Source: JAKFWF01 sp031367505
GTDB lineage: Bacteria > Pseudomonadota > Alphaproteobacteria > Rhizobiales > Hyphomicrobiaceae
NCBI GenBank assembly: GCA_031367505.1
Contig: JANLPY010000553.1
Coordinates: 1 to 64,000 of the forward strand
Length of the DNA stretch: 64,000 bases
Direction: 5' to 3'
The position numbers were made by a program, and so were the translations under genes. Shown here one piece after another: positions 1 through 8,434 of the stretch (its first letter is position 1; each line of letters opens with the position of its first letter). Below the pieces are notes generated by a model. The model was given only the letters and a program-made list of their open reading frames with translations, was not told the DNA's origin and made no database searches.

Positions 1-1
1 C

Positions 2-88
2 GGCAACGTCGATGCGCTGATCGAGGCTGTCTGGCGGTTCGATGAACTAACCGATGTGAGCGGGCTGATCGCTCACGCGCGGCCCTGA
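2..88 (+). CDS. C-terminal end of an unidentified protein (partial)
   Basis: An open frame enters from the left edge and ends at a TGA at 86-88, giving 28 residues (GNVDALIEAV ... LIAHARP). The tail is acidic and helical, with normal codon use for this window. It stops 45 bases before the next plus-strand start, so it could be in one transcription unit with the CMD-family gene. Too little is present to name a family. Tails of this shape occur in several PLP-dependent and alpha/beta enzymes, but I do not assign one. Confidence 0.45.
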   Translation, partial: GNVDALIEAVWRFDELTDVSGLIAHARP

Positions 89-133
89 TAGCAATGTCAC
101 CAATCTGCAGTGCCACAAGGAGAAATCAAAGCC

Positions 134-523
134 ATGAGCGAAGACAGCTTGTTTGAACGAGGCCTGAAGGTTCGCAAGGAAGTCTTGGGCGAGGACTACG
201 TCAACAAGTCGATCGCGGGTGCCGACGACTTCACCCGGACGATGGCCGAGTGGTCGACCGAGTATTGTTGGGGCGCACTGTGGACCCGGCCCGGCGTCGA
301 TCGGCGCACGCGCAGCATCGTCAACCTGTCGATGATTGCCGCACTCAACCGGCCGCATGAGTTGAAACTTCACGTCAAGGCCGCCATCAAAAATGGCCTG
401 ACCAAGGACGAGATCAAAGAGATTTTTCTCCAGGTCGCGGTCTATTGCGGCGTGCCCGCCGGTATCGACAGCTTCCGCATCGCCCGCGAGGCCTTCAATG
501 ACCTGGAGAAAGAAAAAGTCTAG
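134..523 (+). CDS. Carboxymuconolactone decarboxylase (CMD) family protein, PcaC-like
   Basis: The 129-residue product has the length and pattern of 4-carboxymuconolactone decarboxylase (PcaC), which acts in the protocatechuate branch of the beta-ketoadipate pathway. Visible hallmarks are an N-terminal RGLKVRKEVLG segment, the YCWGALWTRPG region and the helical core with NRPHELKLHVKAA followed by GVPAG. The start ATG at 134 is chosen over an upstream GTG because AAGGAG lies about 10 bases before it. No other pca gene is in view, so the substrate may instead be another lactone or peroxide, as in other CMD proteins. Its stop overlaps the stop of the convergent gene: both use the palindrome CTAG at 520-523. 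Confidence 0.8.
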   Translation: MSEDSLFERGLKVRKEVLGEDYVNKSIAGADDFTRTMAEWSTEYCWGALWTRPGVDRRTRSIVNLSMIAALNRPHELKLHVKAAIKNGLTKDEIKEIFLQVAVYCGVPAGIDSFRIAREAFNDLEKEKV

Positions 524-1521
524 TTGCCGCCCTCGATCTCCGGCGTCGCGAAGAATAAATCCGCGATCGATGCCGGCTTGTTTTTCAACGAGCCGGCATC
601 GTGCATGAAGTTAGCGTAGGCCATCACGTTCTCGGGCTTCATGGTGTATTTCGTCGACGGATCATTGAGGATCGCTGTCAGCTCATCGACACTCCAGCCC
701 TTACCACCCAGACTATCGAGTAACACGGCGGCAGCCGCGCGCCGGTCCTCCTCAATCATGCCCTGTGCACGTTTCAACGCCTTCAGAACCGCCGCATAAA
801 TTTTTGGGTTCTCAGCTTGAAACCTCGCCGTTGTCGACATCAGCGTGAAAGTTGTCGAGCCGCCCATGATGTCGTCGGAGTTCATGATTGCCCGGATCGC
901 CGGATCGTTGCGCTCGCGCTGATCGAACGGCGCTGATGCCCAATGGGCGACGATACCGCTGCCGGAAAGCAACCCGATGACGGCATCTGGATGCCCCATC
1001 GTGACGGTGACCGGATCAAACCGGAATGTCTGATCGCGGCCGTACTTCTTCTGTGCGTACATCTGCATGATGATCGAGGGGATGGAAACCTTGATCGATG
1101 TCACCGCAATTTTTTGCTTCTCGGTCACCTCGTCCAATACCTTGAGCTGATCGGCGCGCGCATTCAATCGCATCGGCATCGAACTGATCGCCGCGATCGC
1201 CTTCACGCCAGCACTTGCCTTGGTTCGATCCCACAAAATCAGAAACGCCGGCGGGCCTGCCGTCACGATGTGGGCCGAACCCGAGAGTAGCGCATCATTC
1301 ATTGCCGCCGGACCGCCGGTGTTGGTCCAATTGACGGTAACTTTGACGCCCGCTTCGGCAGCAAATTTCTCGATAAGCCCATGCTTCTGCATCATGTTGA
1401 GCGGCAGAAATCCAAAGCCACCAGCCCCGACCGGAAACTTCAACTCGTCGATTTCCGCATTCGCAGCGATTGGAACAAGCGCTGTCAACGCGCCCAGCAC
1501 GAGTGCACGAAACGTATTCAT
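520..1521 (-). CDS. ABC transporter substrate-binding protein, NMT1/THI5-like (SsuA/TauA type)
   Basis: The product is 333 residues. A Sec signal peptide covers roughly residues 1-22 and ends in AANA. The mature part has the periplasmic binding-protein fold of the NitT/TauT family, with VNWTNTGGPAAMNDALLSGSAHIVTAGPPAFL typical of the first lobe (given here only as a region near residues 55-85). The ATG at 1521 is preferred over an upstream one because GGGAGGGG lies just before it. No ATPase or permease of this family is nearby, so it is an orphan binding protein. It lies 36 bases downstream of the MmgE/PrpD gene on the same strand and is probably co-transcribed. The ligand is unknown. Confidence 0.8.
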   Translation of the reverse strand: MNTFRALVLGALTALVPIAANAEIDELKFPVGAGGFGFLPLNMMQKHGLIEKFAAEAGVKVTVNWTNTGGPAAMNDALLSGSAHIVTAGPPAFLILWDRTKASAGVKAIAAISSMPMRLNARADQLKVLDEVTEKQKIAVTSIKVSIPSIIMQMYAQKKYGRDQTFRFDPVTVTMGHPDAVIGLLSGSGIVAHWASAPFDQRERNDPAIRAIMNSDDIMGGSTTFTLMSTTARFQAENPKIYAAVLKALKRAQGMIEEDRRAAAAVLLDSLGGKGWSVDELTAILNDPSTKYTMKPENVMAYANFMHDAGSLKNKPASIADLFFATPEIEGGN

Positions 1522-1557
1522 CAGCCCCTCCCAATACTTCATTCAAGTCCCGCTAGC

Positions 1558-2895
1558 TTATGCAGCTGGAATACAGTGGCCAATGAGCGTTGAAACGTCG
1601 GCCATCTCCTCGATGGCCCAGCATGCGGCGATTGCGCGATCCACTTGTGCTGTCATCAGCACCGTCGCCTGATCACGGAATTTGACCTCGAGTTGCGCGT
1701 CACTCAATGGCCGCGCCAGATTGCCGAGCGACCCTTCAAGATGAAGCTTCACAGTGCGCCCATCCTTGAGCCGGACGGAGACATCGACGGCGTCGTCCTT
1801 CACACTTGGATCGCCGGCCGCAGTGGTGGCCTCACGCAAGCTCTTAAGCATAGGATCGTTGACAGCCTCGTCGGTGAACTCGGCAAGTCCGCCTTTTCCC
1901 CGGCCCAATCCAATGGCGGCTGCATGATAAATCGAGAACTTGCCCTCGAGCCCGGCACTGATGATCTTCTTGTCGCAAAGGTCTTTGACCAATGGCGCCA
2001 CCCGCAGTTCGACGGACGCGATTTGATCGGCGCTCAGATCGTGTTTCGCGCGAAGCTGAATGCATGCATCGATCGTCGGATGTACGACGATGCCGCATGG
2101 GAATGGTTTGTAGGCGTTGGCGCGCAAGTCGAAATCCGTGCCCAGGCCCGCGGTCAATTTGCCGAGGTCGTATTTGGCAGCGGTTACCGCTGCAAAACCG
2201 CGCGGACCTTCGATGGGAAACCGGCCCGTTGTAAACCCTTTCTGAGCAAGCAGCGCCGCCATGTAGCCGCTCTGCGCCGAGCGTCCGGGGTGGAAGGCCT
2301 TGCCCATCGAACCGAACATTTCACGGATCCCGGCTGCCTGGGTCGCCGCCAACCCGATCGCATAGGTCATGCCGTCGGCGTCGAGCTTGAGGAGCCGGCC
2401 AACGCTCGCCGCCGCCCCAAACACGCCGATCGAGCCGGTGCTGTGCCAGCCCGCATCGTAGTGAGCGGGGTACGTGGCATTGCCGATGCGCGACACCAAT
2501 TCGAAACCAAGGATAAACGCATGCAGGAAGTCGGCGCCCGATACCCGGTTCACGCTGGCGTATGCGAACAAGGCCGATGCGACGGGCGAACTTGCATGAA
2601 TGTAGTTCTTCGGCAGCGTGTCGTCGTAGTCGTGGACGTGCGAGCTGATGCCATTCAGAAGCGATGCAAAGAGCGGATCGAAGCGCTCGCGGCGGCCGAG
2701 GACGCTCGCGGTGGCCGCCCCAGCATACGGGCCCAACGCCGCTATAGTCATGTCCATCGCTGGGTGGTCAGCGCCGCCAAGGGCGCAGCCAACAATGTTG
2801 ACGACCGCGCGCTTGGCCTCGCGGCGTACATCCTGTGGGATGTCGTCGAGCTGGCTACCGCGGATGTAATCCACCAGTTCGGCGGTGTATGTCAT
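1558..2895 (-). CDS. MmgE/PrpD family protein (2-methylcitrate dehydratase-like)
   Basis: This 445-residue protein matches the MmgE/PrpD family in length and landmarks. The N-terminal helical region contains GCALGGADHPA, then comes SSHVHDYDDTLPKNYIHASS (around residues 85-105), then GWHSTGSIGVFGAAA, and a C-terminal lid with KPFPCGIVVHPTIDAC. Family members dehydrate methylcitrate or related tricarboxylates, decarboxylate cis-aconitate, or are uncharacterised catabolic enzymes. No prpB or prpC is nearby, so methylcitrate is not supported as the substrate. A GGGGA Shine-Dalgarno sits about 9 bases before the ATG. A perfect palindrome 54 bases upstream suggests its own promoter. The context with the TRAP transporter and the orphan binding protein suggests use of an imported organic acid. 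Confidence 0.85.
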   Translation of the reverse strand: MTYTAELVDYIRGSQLDDIPQDVRREAKRAVVNIVGCALGGADHPAMDMTIAALGPYAGAATASVLGRRERFDPLFASLLNGISSHVHDYDDTLPKNYIHASSPVASALFAYASVNRVSGADFLHAFILGFELVSRIGNATYPAHYDAGWHSTGSIGVFGAAASVGRLLKLDADGMTYAIGLAATQAAGIREMFGSMGKAFHPGRSAQSGYMAALLAQKGFTTGRFPIEGPRGFAAVTAAKYDLGKLTAGLGTDFDLRANAYKPFPCGIVVHPTIDACIQLRAKHDLSADQIASVELRVAPLVKDLCDKKIISAGLEGKFSIYHAAAIGLGRGKGGLAEFTDEAVNDPMLKSLREATTAAGDPSVKDDAVDVSVRLKDGRTVKLHLEGSLGNLARPLSDAQLEVKFRDQATVLMTAQVDRAIAACWAIEEMADVSTLIGHCIPAA

Positions 2896-2948
2896 CGTGA
2901 CGGTCCCCGTTTCATACTAGAAAACATACGATCGAAGCTGCCACTCAA

Positions 2949-2969
2949 TAAGATTGTCTGTCAATCTTA
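2949..2969. promoter_or_regulatory. Perfect 8-bp inverted repeat upstream of the MmgE/PrpD gene
   Basis: TAAGATTG and CAATCTTA flank a 5-base spacer, 54 bases upstream of the minus-strand start at 2895. The TTG...CAA core resembles operators of FadR-type GntR regulators. That link is inference, because no regulator gene is adjacent. Confidence 0.4.
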
Positions 2970-3009
2970 GAGCCGGCCTAATCAAGCGCTGATTGTGGCC
3001 AGCTGAACC

Positions 3010-4296
3010 CTACTTCAGCGTAAAAAGGGAAATGGCCGGCACGAAGCCGATCAGTGCCGCGACAACAATCATCGCCACGACGAACGGAAGCGCTTCGCGG
3101 GCTATGGCCGTGACCGGAGTTCGCGTCAGGCCGCTCATTACGAACAGGTTGAGTCCAAATGGCGGCGTGATGAAACCGAGGCCCAGCGTCGTAATCATGA
3201 ACACGCAGAAGTGAATCGGGTCCATGCCGATCTGTTTGGCGAGCGGCAGCATGAGCGGACCCAGCACCACGATGTTCGGCCCGGTCTCCATGAAACAGCC
3301 AGCGATCACCCAGATCACGAGCATCATGAGGATCACCGCGGTTTTGCTGTCGACAAAGGGAATCGAGGTCGCGAGCCCCATAACGCCAGCAACGAACTTC
3401 TGCGGGACGTCAACAACGGTCAACGCCTGGGCAAACAATAGTGCGACCGCAATGATCGGCAATACGACGCCGCATACGCGTGCCGAAGCGCCCAGCATCG
3501 CCGGAAAATCAGCGAGCGCGATGCGCTTCTGCAGCATGCCGATCACAAGAGCAACGAAAGCTGCCACCGCAGCTGACTCGGTCGGTGTGAAGATGCCTGA
3601 GTATATGCCACCGAGAATGATGAAGGGGATAAGCAATGCCCATTTCGCAGCATTAAGTGCCGTGAACCAACGCAAGAGTGAAAACTTCGCGCCGCCGCGT
3701 TCATATCCGTGAATGCGATTGACGATCGCGTTGGTGATCATCACCGAAGCGAGGATCATGACACCAGGCACGAAGGCGGCTTGAAACAGTGTCGATGACG
3801 AGATGCCGAGCACCAACCCAATAATGATGTATGCGATCGACGGAGGAATGAGGATCCCGGTACAGGCACCGGCGGCGACGAGCGCACATGCATAGGGTTT
3901 CGGATACCCCTTCTCCTGCAGACGGTCCATGGTGATGCGACCGATCGCTGCCGCGTCCGCCGCATCTGACCCCGAGATGCAGGCAAATAATCCGCACCCC
4001 ATAACCGTCGCGCTACCGAACCCTGAGCGGAGCGATCCGAAGCTCGCCTCAGCGAAATCAAGCAAGCGGTAGGCGAGACCGGAGCGCACCATCACATCGC
4101 CGGTCAATATGAACAGCGGGATCGCGATCAGAGCGAAACTATCGACGCCCTCGAACAGCGCCTCGCCGATCAACTGCAGCGGCATGGCACCCGTCGACCA
4201 CAACAGCGCAGCGGTGCCCAGTCCGAGGCTCACCCAGAAAGGGATGCCAACCATGACCAAGACCACGGCCAACAGAATTGAAAGCGAGATGGCCAT
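3010..4296 (-). CDS. dctM: TRAP transporter large permease subunit (DctM family)
   Basis: This 428-residue, highly hydrophobic protein has about a dozen predicted membrane helices. It carries DctM-family signatures: GVDSFALIAIPLFILTGDVM in the first third, LFACISGSDAADAAAIG, and the GFITPPFGLNLFVM segment near the C-terminus. It forms the ion-coupled translocation channel of a tripartite ATP-independent periplasmic transporter. The start is 12 bases downstream of the dctQ stop, so the two are translated from one message. The usual 425-430 residue length is kept and it looks intact. Confidence 0.93.
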   Translation of the reverse strand: MAISLSILLAVVLVMVGIPFWVSLGLGTAALLWSTGAMPLQLIGEALFEGVDSFALIAIPLFILTGDVMVRSGLAYRLLDFAEASFGSLRSGFGSATVMGCGLFACISGSDAADAAAIGRITMDRLQEKGYPKPYACALVAAGACTGILIPPSIAYIIIGLVLGISSSTLFQAAFVPGVMILASVMITNAIVNRIHGYERGGAKFSLLRWFTALNAAKWALLIPFIILGGIYSGIFTPTESAAVAAFVALVIGMLQKRIALADFPAMLGASARVCGVVLPIIAVALLFAQALTVVDVPQKFVAGVMGLATSIPFVDSKTAVILMMLVIWVIAGCFMETGPNIVVLGPLMLPLAKQIGMDPIHFCVFMITTLGLGFITPPFGLNLFVMSGLTRTPVTAIAREALPFVVAMIVVAALIGFVPAISLFTLK

Positions 4297-4307
4297 CGCG
4301 GATGCGC

Positions 4308-4826
4308 CTATTCCTCAAACAGGGCTTTGCCCTTGTTGACCGGGCGGCCGGCGCGGATATCGGCCACGTCGGATGACATCGCTTGCAGTGATCGCAGAAC
4401 GATCAGCGTAAACCCGATCGGAACCGCTGCCTCGGCCCAAATTTTCGAGACGCGAAGAACCGGCGTTGCAGCGCCATACTGCCAAAGAATGCCGATGGTG
4501 TGCATCGAGTAACGCAGCGCGATGATGGCAAAAATGATCGTCGCGATTTCCCCGGCAATGAAGACGTAGCCGTGCAATCGCTCGGGCAGCTTATTCTGCA
4601 GGATGTCGAAGCGTATATGCGCACGCTCCTTCACGGCGAATGCAGCACCAATCCAGCCGAGATAGATGAAGGCGTATTGTGCGGTTTCCTGGCTCCAGGC
4701 GGCAGAGTAGTTGAGTAGGAAACGGCGCGCGACGTCCTGGATGATAACGGCGCAGCAGAACACGTATGCGGTCAACATGAGGTAGCGTTCGGCATTGCGG
4801 TCGAGCGCGTCGAGCAGTTGCTTCAT
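4308..4826 (-). CDS. dctQ: TRAP transporter small permease subunit (DctQ family)
   Basis: This 172-residue membrane protein has four predicted helices. The typical DctQ features are RRFLLNYSAAWSQETAQYAFIYLGWIG-type helices (residues 35-60) and a conserved AVKERAHIRFD turn after helix 2. It partners DctM in the TRAP permease. Its first codon overlaps the end of the preceding small membrane gene in an ATGA junction (4823-4826), which indicates translational coupling. Expected length for the family is 150-200 residues. Confidence 0.88.
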   Translation of the reverse strand: MKQLLDALDRNAERYLMLTAYVFCCAVIIQDVARRFLLNYSAAWSQETAQYAFIYLGWIGAAFAVKERAHIRFDILQNKLPERLHGYVFIAGEIATIIFAIIALRYSMHTIGILWQYGAATPVLRVSKIWAEAAVPIGFTLIVLRSLQAMSSDVADIRAGRPVNKGKALFEE

Positions 4827-5056
4827 GCGTTGTGATCCGTCCGGGCATCACCTGTTTTGCCGCGGCGCGCGTCCTCGACGAAGACCTGGAGCGCGAAGGT
4901 GACGACTGCCGAGAAGAATAGAAGAAACTCGGCGGTTTCACTCAGGCGCACCGGTATCGTGCCAATCACCGTCGCAAGCTTGGCCCAGATCACGTAGGTG
5001 GCGTAAACCACCAACAACGCAGCCGAAATCGCGAGCCACCCTTTTCCACGCAGCAT
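4823..5056 (-). CDS. Small two-helix membrane protein inside the TRAP operon
   Basis: The product is 77 residues with two clear hydrophobic stretches (about 7-26 and 43-60), a short polar loop and a basic, polar tail. I recognise no family. The evidence that it is real is positional: it begins 15 bases after the dctP stop and shares four bases with the dctQ start (ATGA). It therefore sits in the operon exactly where dctQ would otherwise follow dctP. It could be an accessory subunit of the TRAP permease or a membrane anchor. It could also be a poorly conserved remnant of an N-terminal DctQ extension. Confidence 0.65.
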   Translation of the reverse strand: MLRGKGWLAISAALLVVYATYVIWAKLATVIGTIPVRLSETAEFLLFFSAVVTFALQVFVEDARRGKTGDARTDHNA

Positions 5057-5071
5057 CAGCGTTCCCGTTCC

Positions 5072-6226
5072 TCAAGCATCCGCGACCGTAATTGGGCCTT
5101 TGGTGTTGGCTGCCTTTTTAAATTTCTCGAAGCTGTCGAGCGAACCGGCGAGTTTGATCTTGAACTCGTCCCACTCCTTCTTCTGTTCGCCGCACGCTTC
5201 GACCCAGGTCTTGTACTGCTCGTCGGACAACTGGTGGAACTGGCAACCTTCCGCGCTCATGATGCGCATAGACTCCTTCCGCGCGTGTTCGATTTGCGCA
5301 AAACTTTCGACTTGAGTTTTTGCCGAGGCGTCATCGAACGCTTTGCGGTGACCGTCCGACAACGATTTGTACCAGCCAGCATTGCAGGCAAACATCTGCG
5401 CGTCCGGCACCGTCTTAACGAACGTCACATTGCCGAGAATGTCGTGGAAACCAAACGTCGCGAGCGCCGTAATGGCCGGATCGAGGCCATCGGCGACGCC
5501 CTGCTTGATCGCAGCCGCGGTCTCGCCCCACGCAACCACCGTCGGATTGGCGCCCGCAAGCTTATAGATCTGTTGGAGGATAGCGGAGGGCGGCACGCGC
5601 ATTTTCATGCCCTCCATATCTTTCGGGACCTTGATCGCCCTAAATCCTTTGCGCGTCGAAATCGTGCGGGGATCCATGGTGAAATAGAAGATCGGCTTAT
5701 AGCCCTTCTCCATAACCTTTGGCGTAATCTCGTCGTTCCAGGCCGCGCTCGTGACAAGGTTCGCGAACTTCTGGTTCTCACCGCACCAATATGGAATGTT
5801 GATCAAATCGACGACGGCGGTAAACGGTGAGAAATTGGAAAGCGATACCGCGCCGCCCGACACCGTGCCCGACTGGATCTTCTGTGCCAAGGCCGCACCA
5901 ATGCCGAGTGCACCGCCGGGAAACAATTTGACGAAGATCTCGCCTTTGGAGGCGGCCTCAACGTTTTCCTTGAACTTGAGCTGCATGATCGGCAGCTTGA
6001 CGTAGTCTTCGTTCTTGTACTCGGTGGCGAACTGCATTTTGACTTTTGCAGCCGCCTCCTTCGAGGCCTCGTCCTGAGCGAGCTGGGCGACCGCTTGGCT
6101 GTCCCAGATCACGCCTTCGGTTGCTGCCACGACCGCGACACCAAATCCAAACTTCGTGGATACTTCGAGAAAGCGGCGGCGATCAATACTGGCTTGCTCG
6201 CGCAATTCCGCTGGTGTCTTGGTCAT
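5072..6226 (-). CDS. dctP: TRAP transporter substrate-binding protein (DctP family), Tat-type signal
   Basis: This 384-residue protein begins with a polar stretch, then D-R-R-R-F-L-E (residues 15-21) and a hydrophobic segment ending in SQAVAQ, the layout of a twin-arginine signal peptide. The mature part has DctP-family features: KLFPGGALGIGAALAQKIQS, the MKMRVPPSAILQQIYKLAGANP region, and WGETAAAIKQGVADGLDP, which carries ligand-contacting residues in this family. It would capture an organic acid or similar anion in the periplasm for DctQM. GGGGAGAG is a strong ribosome site 7-14 bases before the ATG. It is 103 bases downstream of the GMC oxidoreductase gene. Confidence 0.92.
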   Translation of the reverse strand: MTKTPAELREQASIDRRRFLEVSTKFGFGVAVVAATEGVIWDSQAVAQLAQDEASKEAAAKVKMQFATEYKNEDYVKLPIMQLKFKENVEAASKGEIFVKLFPGGALGIGAALAQKIQSGTVSGGAVSLSNFSPFTAVVDLINIPYWCGENQKFANLVTSAAWNDEITPKVMEKGYKPIFYFTMDPRTISTRKGFRAIKVPKDMEGMKMRVPPSAILQQIYKLAGANPTVVAWGETAAAIKQGVADGLDPAITALATFGFHDILGNVTFVKTVPDAQMFACNAGWYKSLSDGHRKAFDDASAKTQVESFAQIEHARKESMRIMSAEGCQFHQLSDEQYKTWVEACGEQKKEWDEFKIKLAGSLDSFEKFKKAANTKGPITVADA

Positions 6227-6328
6227 AGCGATCTCTCCCCATACGAGCCGTAAACCGACTGCTTATGAAAGTGAGACCAATTACCGTCGCTTGAGCCGGC
6301 ATTGTCAACAGAGAGTTTTTTCGAGCAG

Positions 6329-7921
6329 CTAAACTGCCGTGCGCAACAGGCCGGCAGCTTTCTCGCCGACCATGATCGCCGGGGCGTTGGTATTGCCCGA
6401 AGGCATCGTCGGGAAGATTGAAGCATCGGCGATCCGCAATCCCTCGAGCCCGTGCACGCGCAGCTTCTCATCGACAACGGTGTTCGGCCCCTGCCCCATC
6501 CGGCACGTCCCGATCGGATGATAGGCGGTTTGCGAGTTCTCCCTGATCCACTGCAGGATTTCAGCATCGCTCTCGACAGACCGGCCGGGCGAATGCTCCT
6601 CGCCGCGCAAGTCTTCCATCGATTTGGTGCCGGCAATGCGGCGCATCATGCGAAAGCCGTCGACCATGGTGCGCTGGTCGATGCTATCCGCCAGAAAGTT
6701 GAACCGGATCGCCGGCTGAGCGCCGGGATTGTTCGAGCGAATATGAACCGAGCCCAGGCTCTCCGGCCGTAGCTGGTAGCAGGCGATCGTCATCGACGGA
6801 AAGTCCTGCAGCTTACGTCGCTTCGGATCTTTGATCGAGTAAGGGATCAGGTGCATCTGAACGTCTGGACTGGCCACCTCGGGCCGGGTTTTCAGGAATG
6901 CGACCAACGGCGCCGATGGCAAACTGAAGAAGCCGCCACCGGTTGTCATGTAGCGCAACGCCTCTGTGATCGCACCCAGTCCGCGTGCCTTGTAGTTGTA
7001 AGAAACGCGTGGGTCCTTCACCCGCCAGATGATGCGCGCATTGATGTGATCGCGGAAATTCTCGCCAACGGCTGGCAATGCATGTTGCACGGCAATACCG
7101 TGCGCCTGCAAAACGTCCGGCCGGCCGATGCCGGATAATTCCAATAGTTGCGGGCTCGCAATCGCACCGGCCGACAGGATCGCCTCGCGTCCTGCCTTGG
7201 CCACAATGAGTTGACCGCCACGCAGGTATTCGACACCGACGCAACGGCGGCCCTCCAACAGCACGCGTTGCACGGCTGCGTCAGTCACGATGCGAAGGTT
7301 GGGGCGCTTCATCGCCGGTTCGAGGTAGCAGTGTGCGACGCTCATCCGCCGTCCGCGCTTGATACTCGCCTGGGTCTTGCCGAACCCTTCCTGATCTTCG
7401 CTGTTGTAGTCGGGATTGACGCGATAGCCGGCCTCCTCCGCACCCTTGAACAATGCGTCGTAAAGTGGGTTCTGATCGGGCACGACCTGCACGTGAAGCG
7501 GACCGTTCCTGCCACGCCCCCCGGCGTCACCACGTTCGAAATCCTCGATCCGGGCAAACAGCGGCGCGACGTCGGACCAACTCCAGCCGCGCGCCCCCAT
7601 CTGCGCCCAGGTGTCGTAGTCGAGCGGCTGCCCGCGCACCCAAACCAAGCCGTTGATCGAACTCGAACCGCCGAGCATCTTGCCGCGTGGGACGGGGATC
7701 GCGCGGTTCGCGGTGCCAACTTCCGGATCGGACTCATAAAGCCAATTCGCGACCGGATTTTGCATCAGCAAGCCGAAACTGATTGGAAACCGCGAATAGA
7801 AATGGTTCGCGGGGCCAGCTTCGATCAACAGGATCTTGTGGCGCGGATTTTCGCTCAATCTTGCCGCCAGTACACCACCGGCCGACCCAGCACCGATGAT
7901 GATGTAATCAAATTGATCCAT
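6329..7921 (-). CDS. GMC family FAD-dependent oxidoreductase (choline dehydrogenase-like)
   Basis: The 530-residue product has the full GMC architecture. An N-terminal FAD-binding GAGSAGGVLAARL motif (from residue 10) is followed by GKMLGGSSSINGLVWVRG (GMC signature 1), a second signature with GAIASPQLLELSGIG, and a C-terminal YHPIGTCRMG with the catalytic histidine near residue 470, then PSGNTNAPAIMVGEKAA. Such enzymes oxidise alcohols such as choline, polyethylene glycol or alkanols to aldehydes. The exact substrate cannot be read from sequence. Its position upstream of the TRAP genes on the same strand suggests that it oxidises an imported compound or precursor. The start is supported by GGAGGGG. 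Confidence 0.92.
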   Translation of the reverse strand: MDQFDYIIIGAGSAGGVLAARLSENPRHKILLIEAGPANHFYSRFPISFGLLMQNPVANWLYESDPEVGTANRAIPVPRGKMLGGSSSINGLVWVRGQPLDYDTWAQMGARGWSWSDVAPLFARIEDFERGDAGGRGRNGPLHVQVVPDQNPLYDALFKGAEEAGYRVNPDYNSEDQEGFGKTQASIKRGRRMSVAHCYLEPAMKRPNLRIVTDAAVQRVLLEGRRCVGVEYLRGGQLIVAKAGREAILSAGAIASPQLLELSGIGRPDVLQAHGIAVQHALPAVGENFRDHINARIIWRVKDPRVSYNYKARGLGAITEALRYMTTGGGFFSLPSAPLVAFLKTRPEVASPDVQMHLIPYSIKDPKRRKLQDFPSMTIACYQLRPESLGSVHIRSNNPGAQPAIRFNFLADSIDQRTMVDGFRMMRRIAGTKSMEDLRGEEHSPGRSVESDAEILQWIRENSQTAYHPIGTCRMGQGPNTVVDEKLRVHGLEGLRIADASIFPTMPSGNTNAPAIMVGEKAAGLLRTAV

Positions 7922-8015
7922 GTCCCCTCCGACGCGTTACAGCCAAGACTTTGCACTCTCGGCCGGCGCCACGCTATATCTGCGAGCAATCCCGTGCGTT
8001 TCCAAAGGAACAGCC

Positions 8016-8423
8016 ATGCGTCGCGCTGCAGTGATCTTGCTATCAATACTGATCATGCCCGGTGCGCCAGTCGTCGCCGCAGACTGCCCGGCGGACATGC
8101 AGGTTCGCACTGCGATCGAACTCTACTTTGGCCGCAACATCGGCGAAGTGCTGGGTGTATCGGACGAAGCCTGGTCGAAGTTTTTGGACGAAGAAATCAC
8201 GCCGCGATTTCCCGACGGGCTCACCGTCACGACGATCGACGGGCAATGGCAGGACAAGGGCAGCGGCCGCATCGTTCGTGAGCCCGGCAAGCTCCTGAGC
8301 CTGATCGTCGAGCCCAGTGCAGTCGCGACTGCTAAAGTGGGCGAACTTATTGCGCTATATAAAGCACGCCACAAACAGCAGTCAGTATTGATGACCCAAC
8401 GAGAGATATGCGCGTTGTTCTGA
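8016..8423 (+). CDS. DUF3574-like secreted protein
   Basis: This 135-residue protein begins with a Sec signal peptide (residues 1-18, ending in VVAAD). It has the pattern of DUF3574 proteins: ELYFGRNIGEVLGVSDEAWSKFL, then EITPRFPDGLTVTTIDGQW and a late helix before a C-terminal cysteine-containing tail (EICALF). The function of the family is not known. The ATG at 8016 is chosen because AAAGGAA precedes it and a signal peptide follows directly. It faces the GMC gene head to head and ends 11 bases before the convergent rimK stop. Confidence 0.75.
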   Translation: MRRAAVILLSILIMPGAPVVAADCPADMQVRTAIELYFGRNIGEVLGVSDEAWSKFLDEEITPRFPDGLTVTTIDGQWQDKGSGRIVREPGKLLSLIVEPSAVATAKVGELIALYKARHKQQSVLMTQREICALF

Positions 8424-8434
8424 GTTTGGCCCGA

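Noticed and set aside
1645..2970. Long plus-strand frame (441 codons) opposite the MmgE/PrpD gene
   Set aside because: It is an antisense shadow of a well-supported gene and has no domain pattern, ribosome site or sensible composition (rich in Arg, Cys and His).
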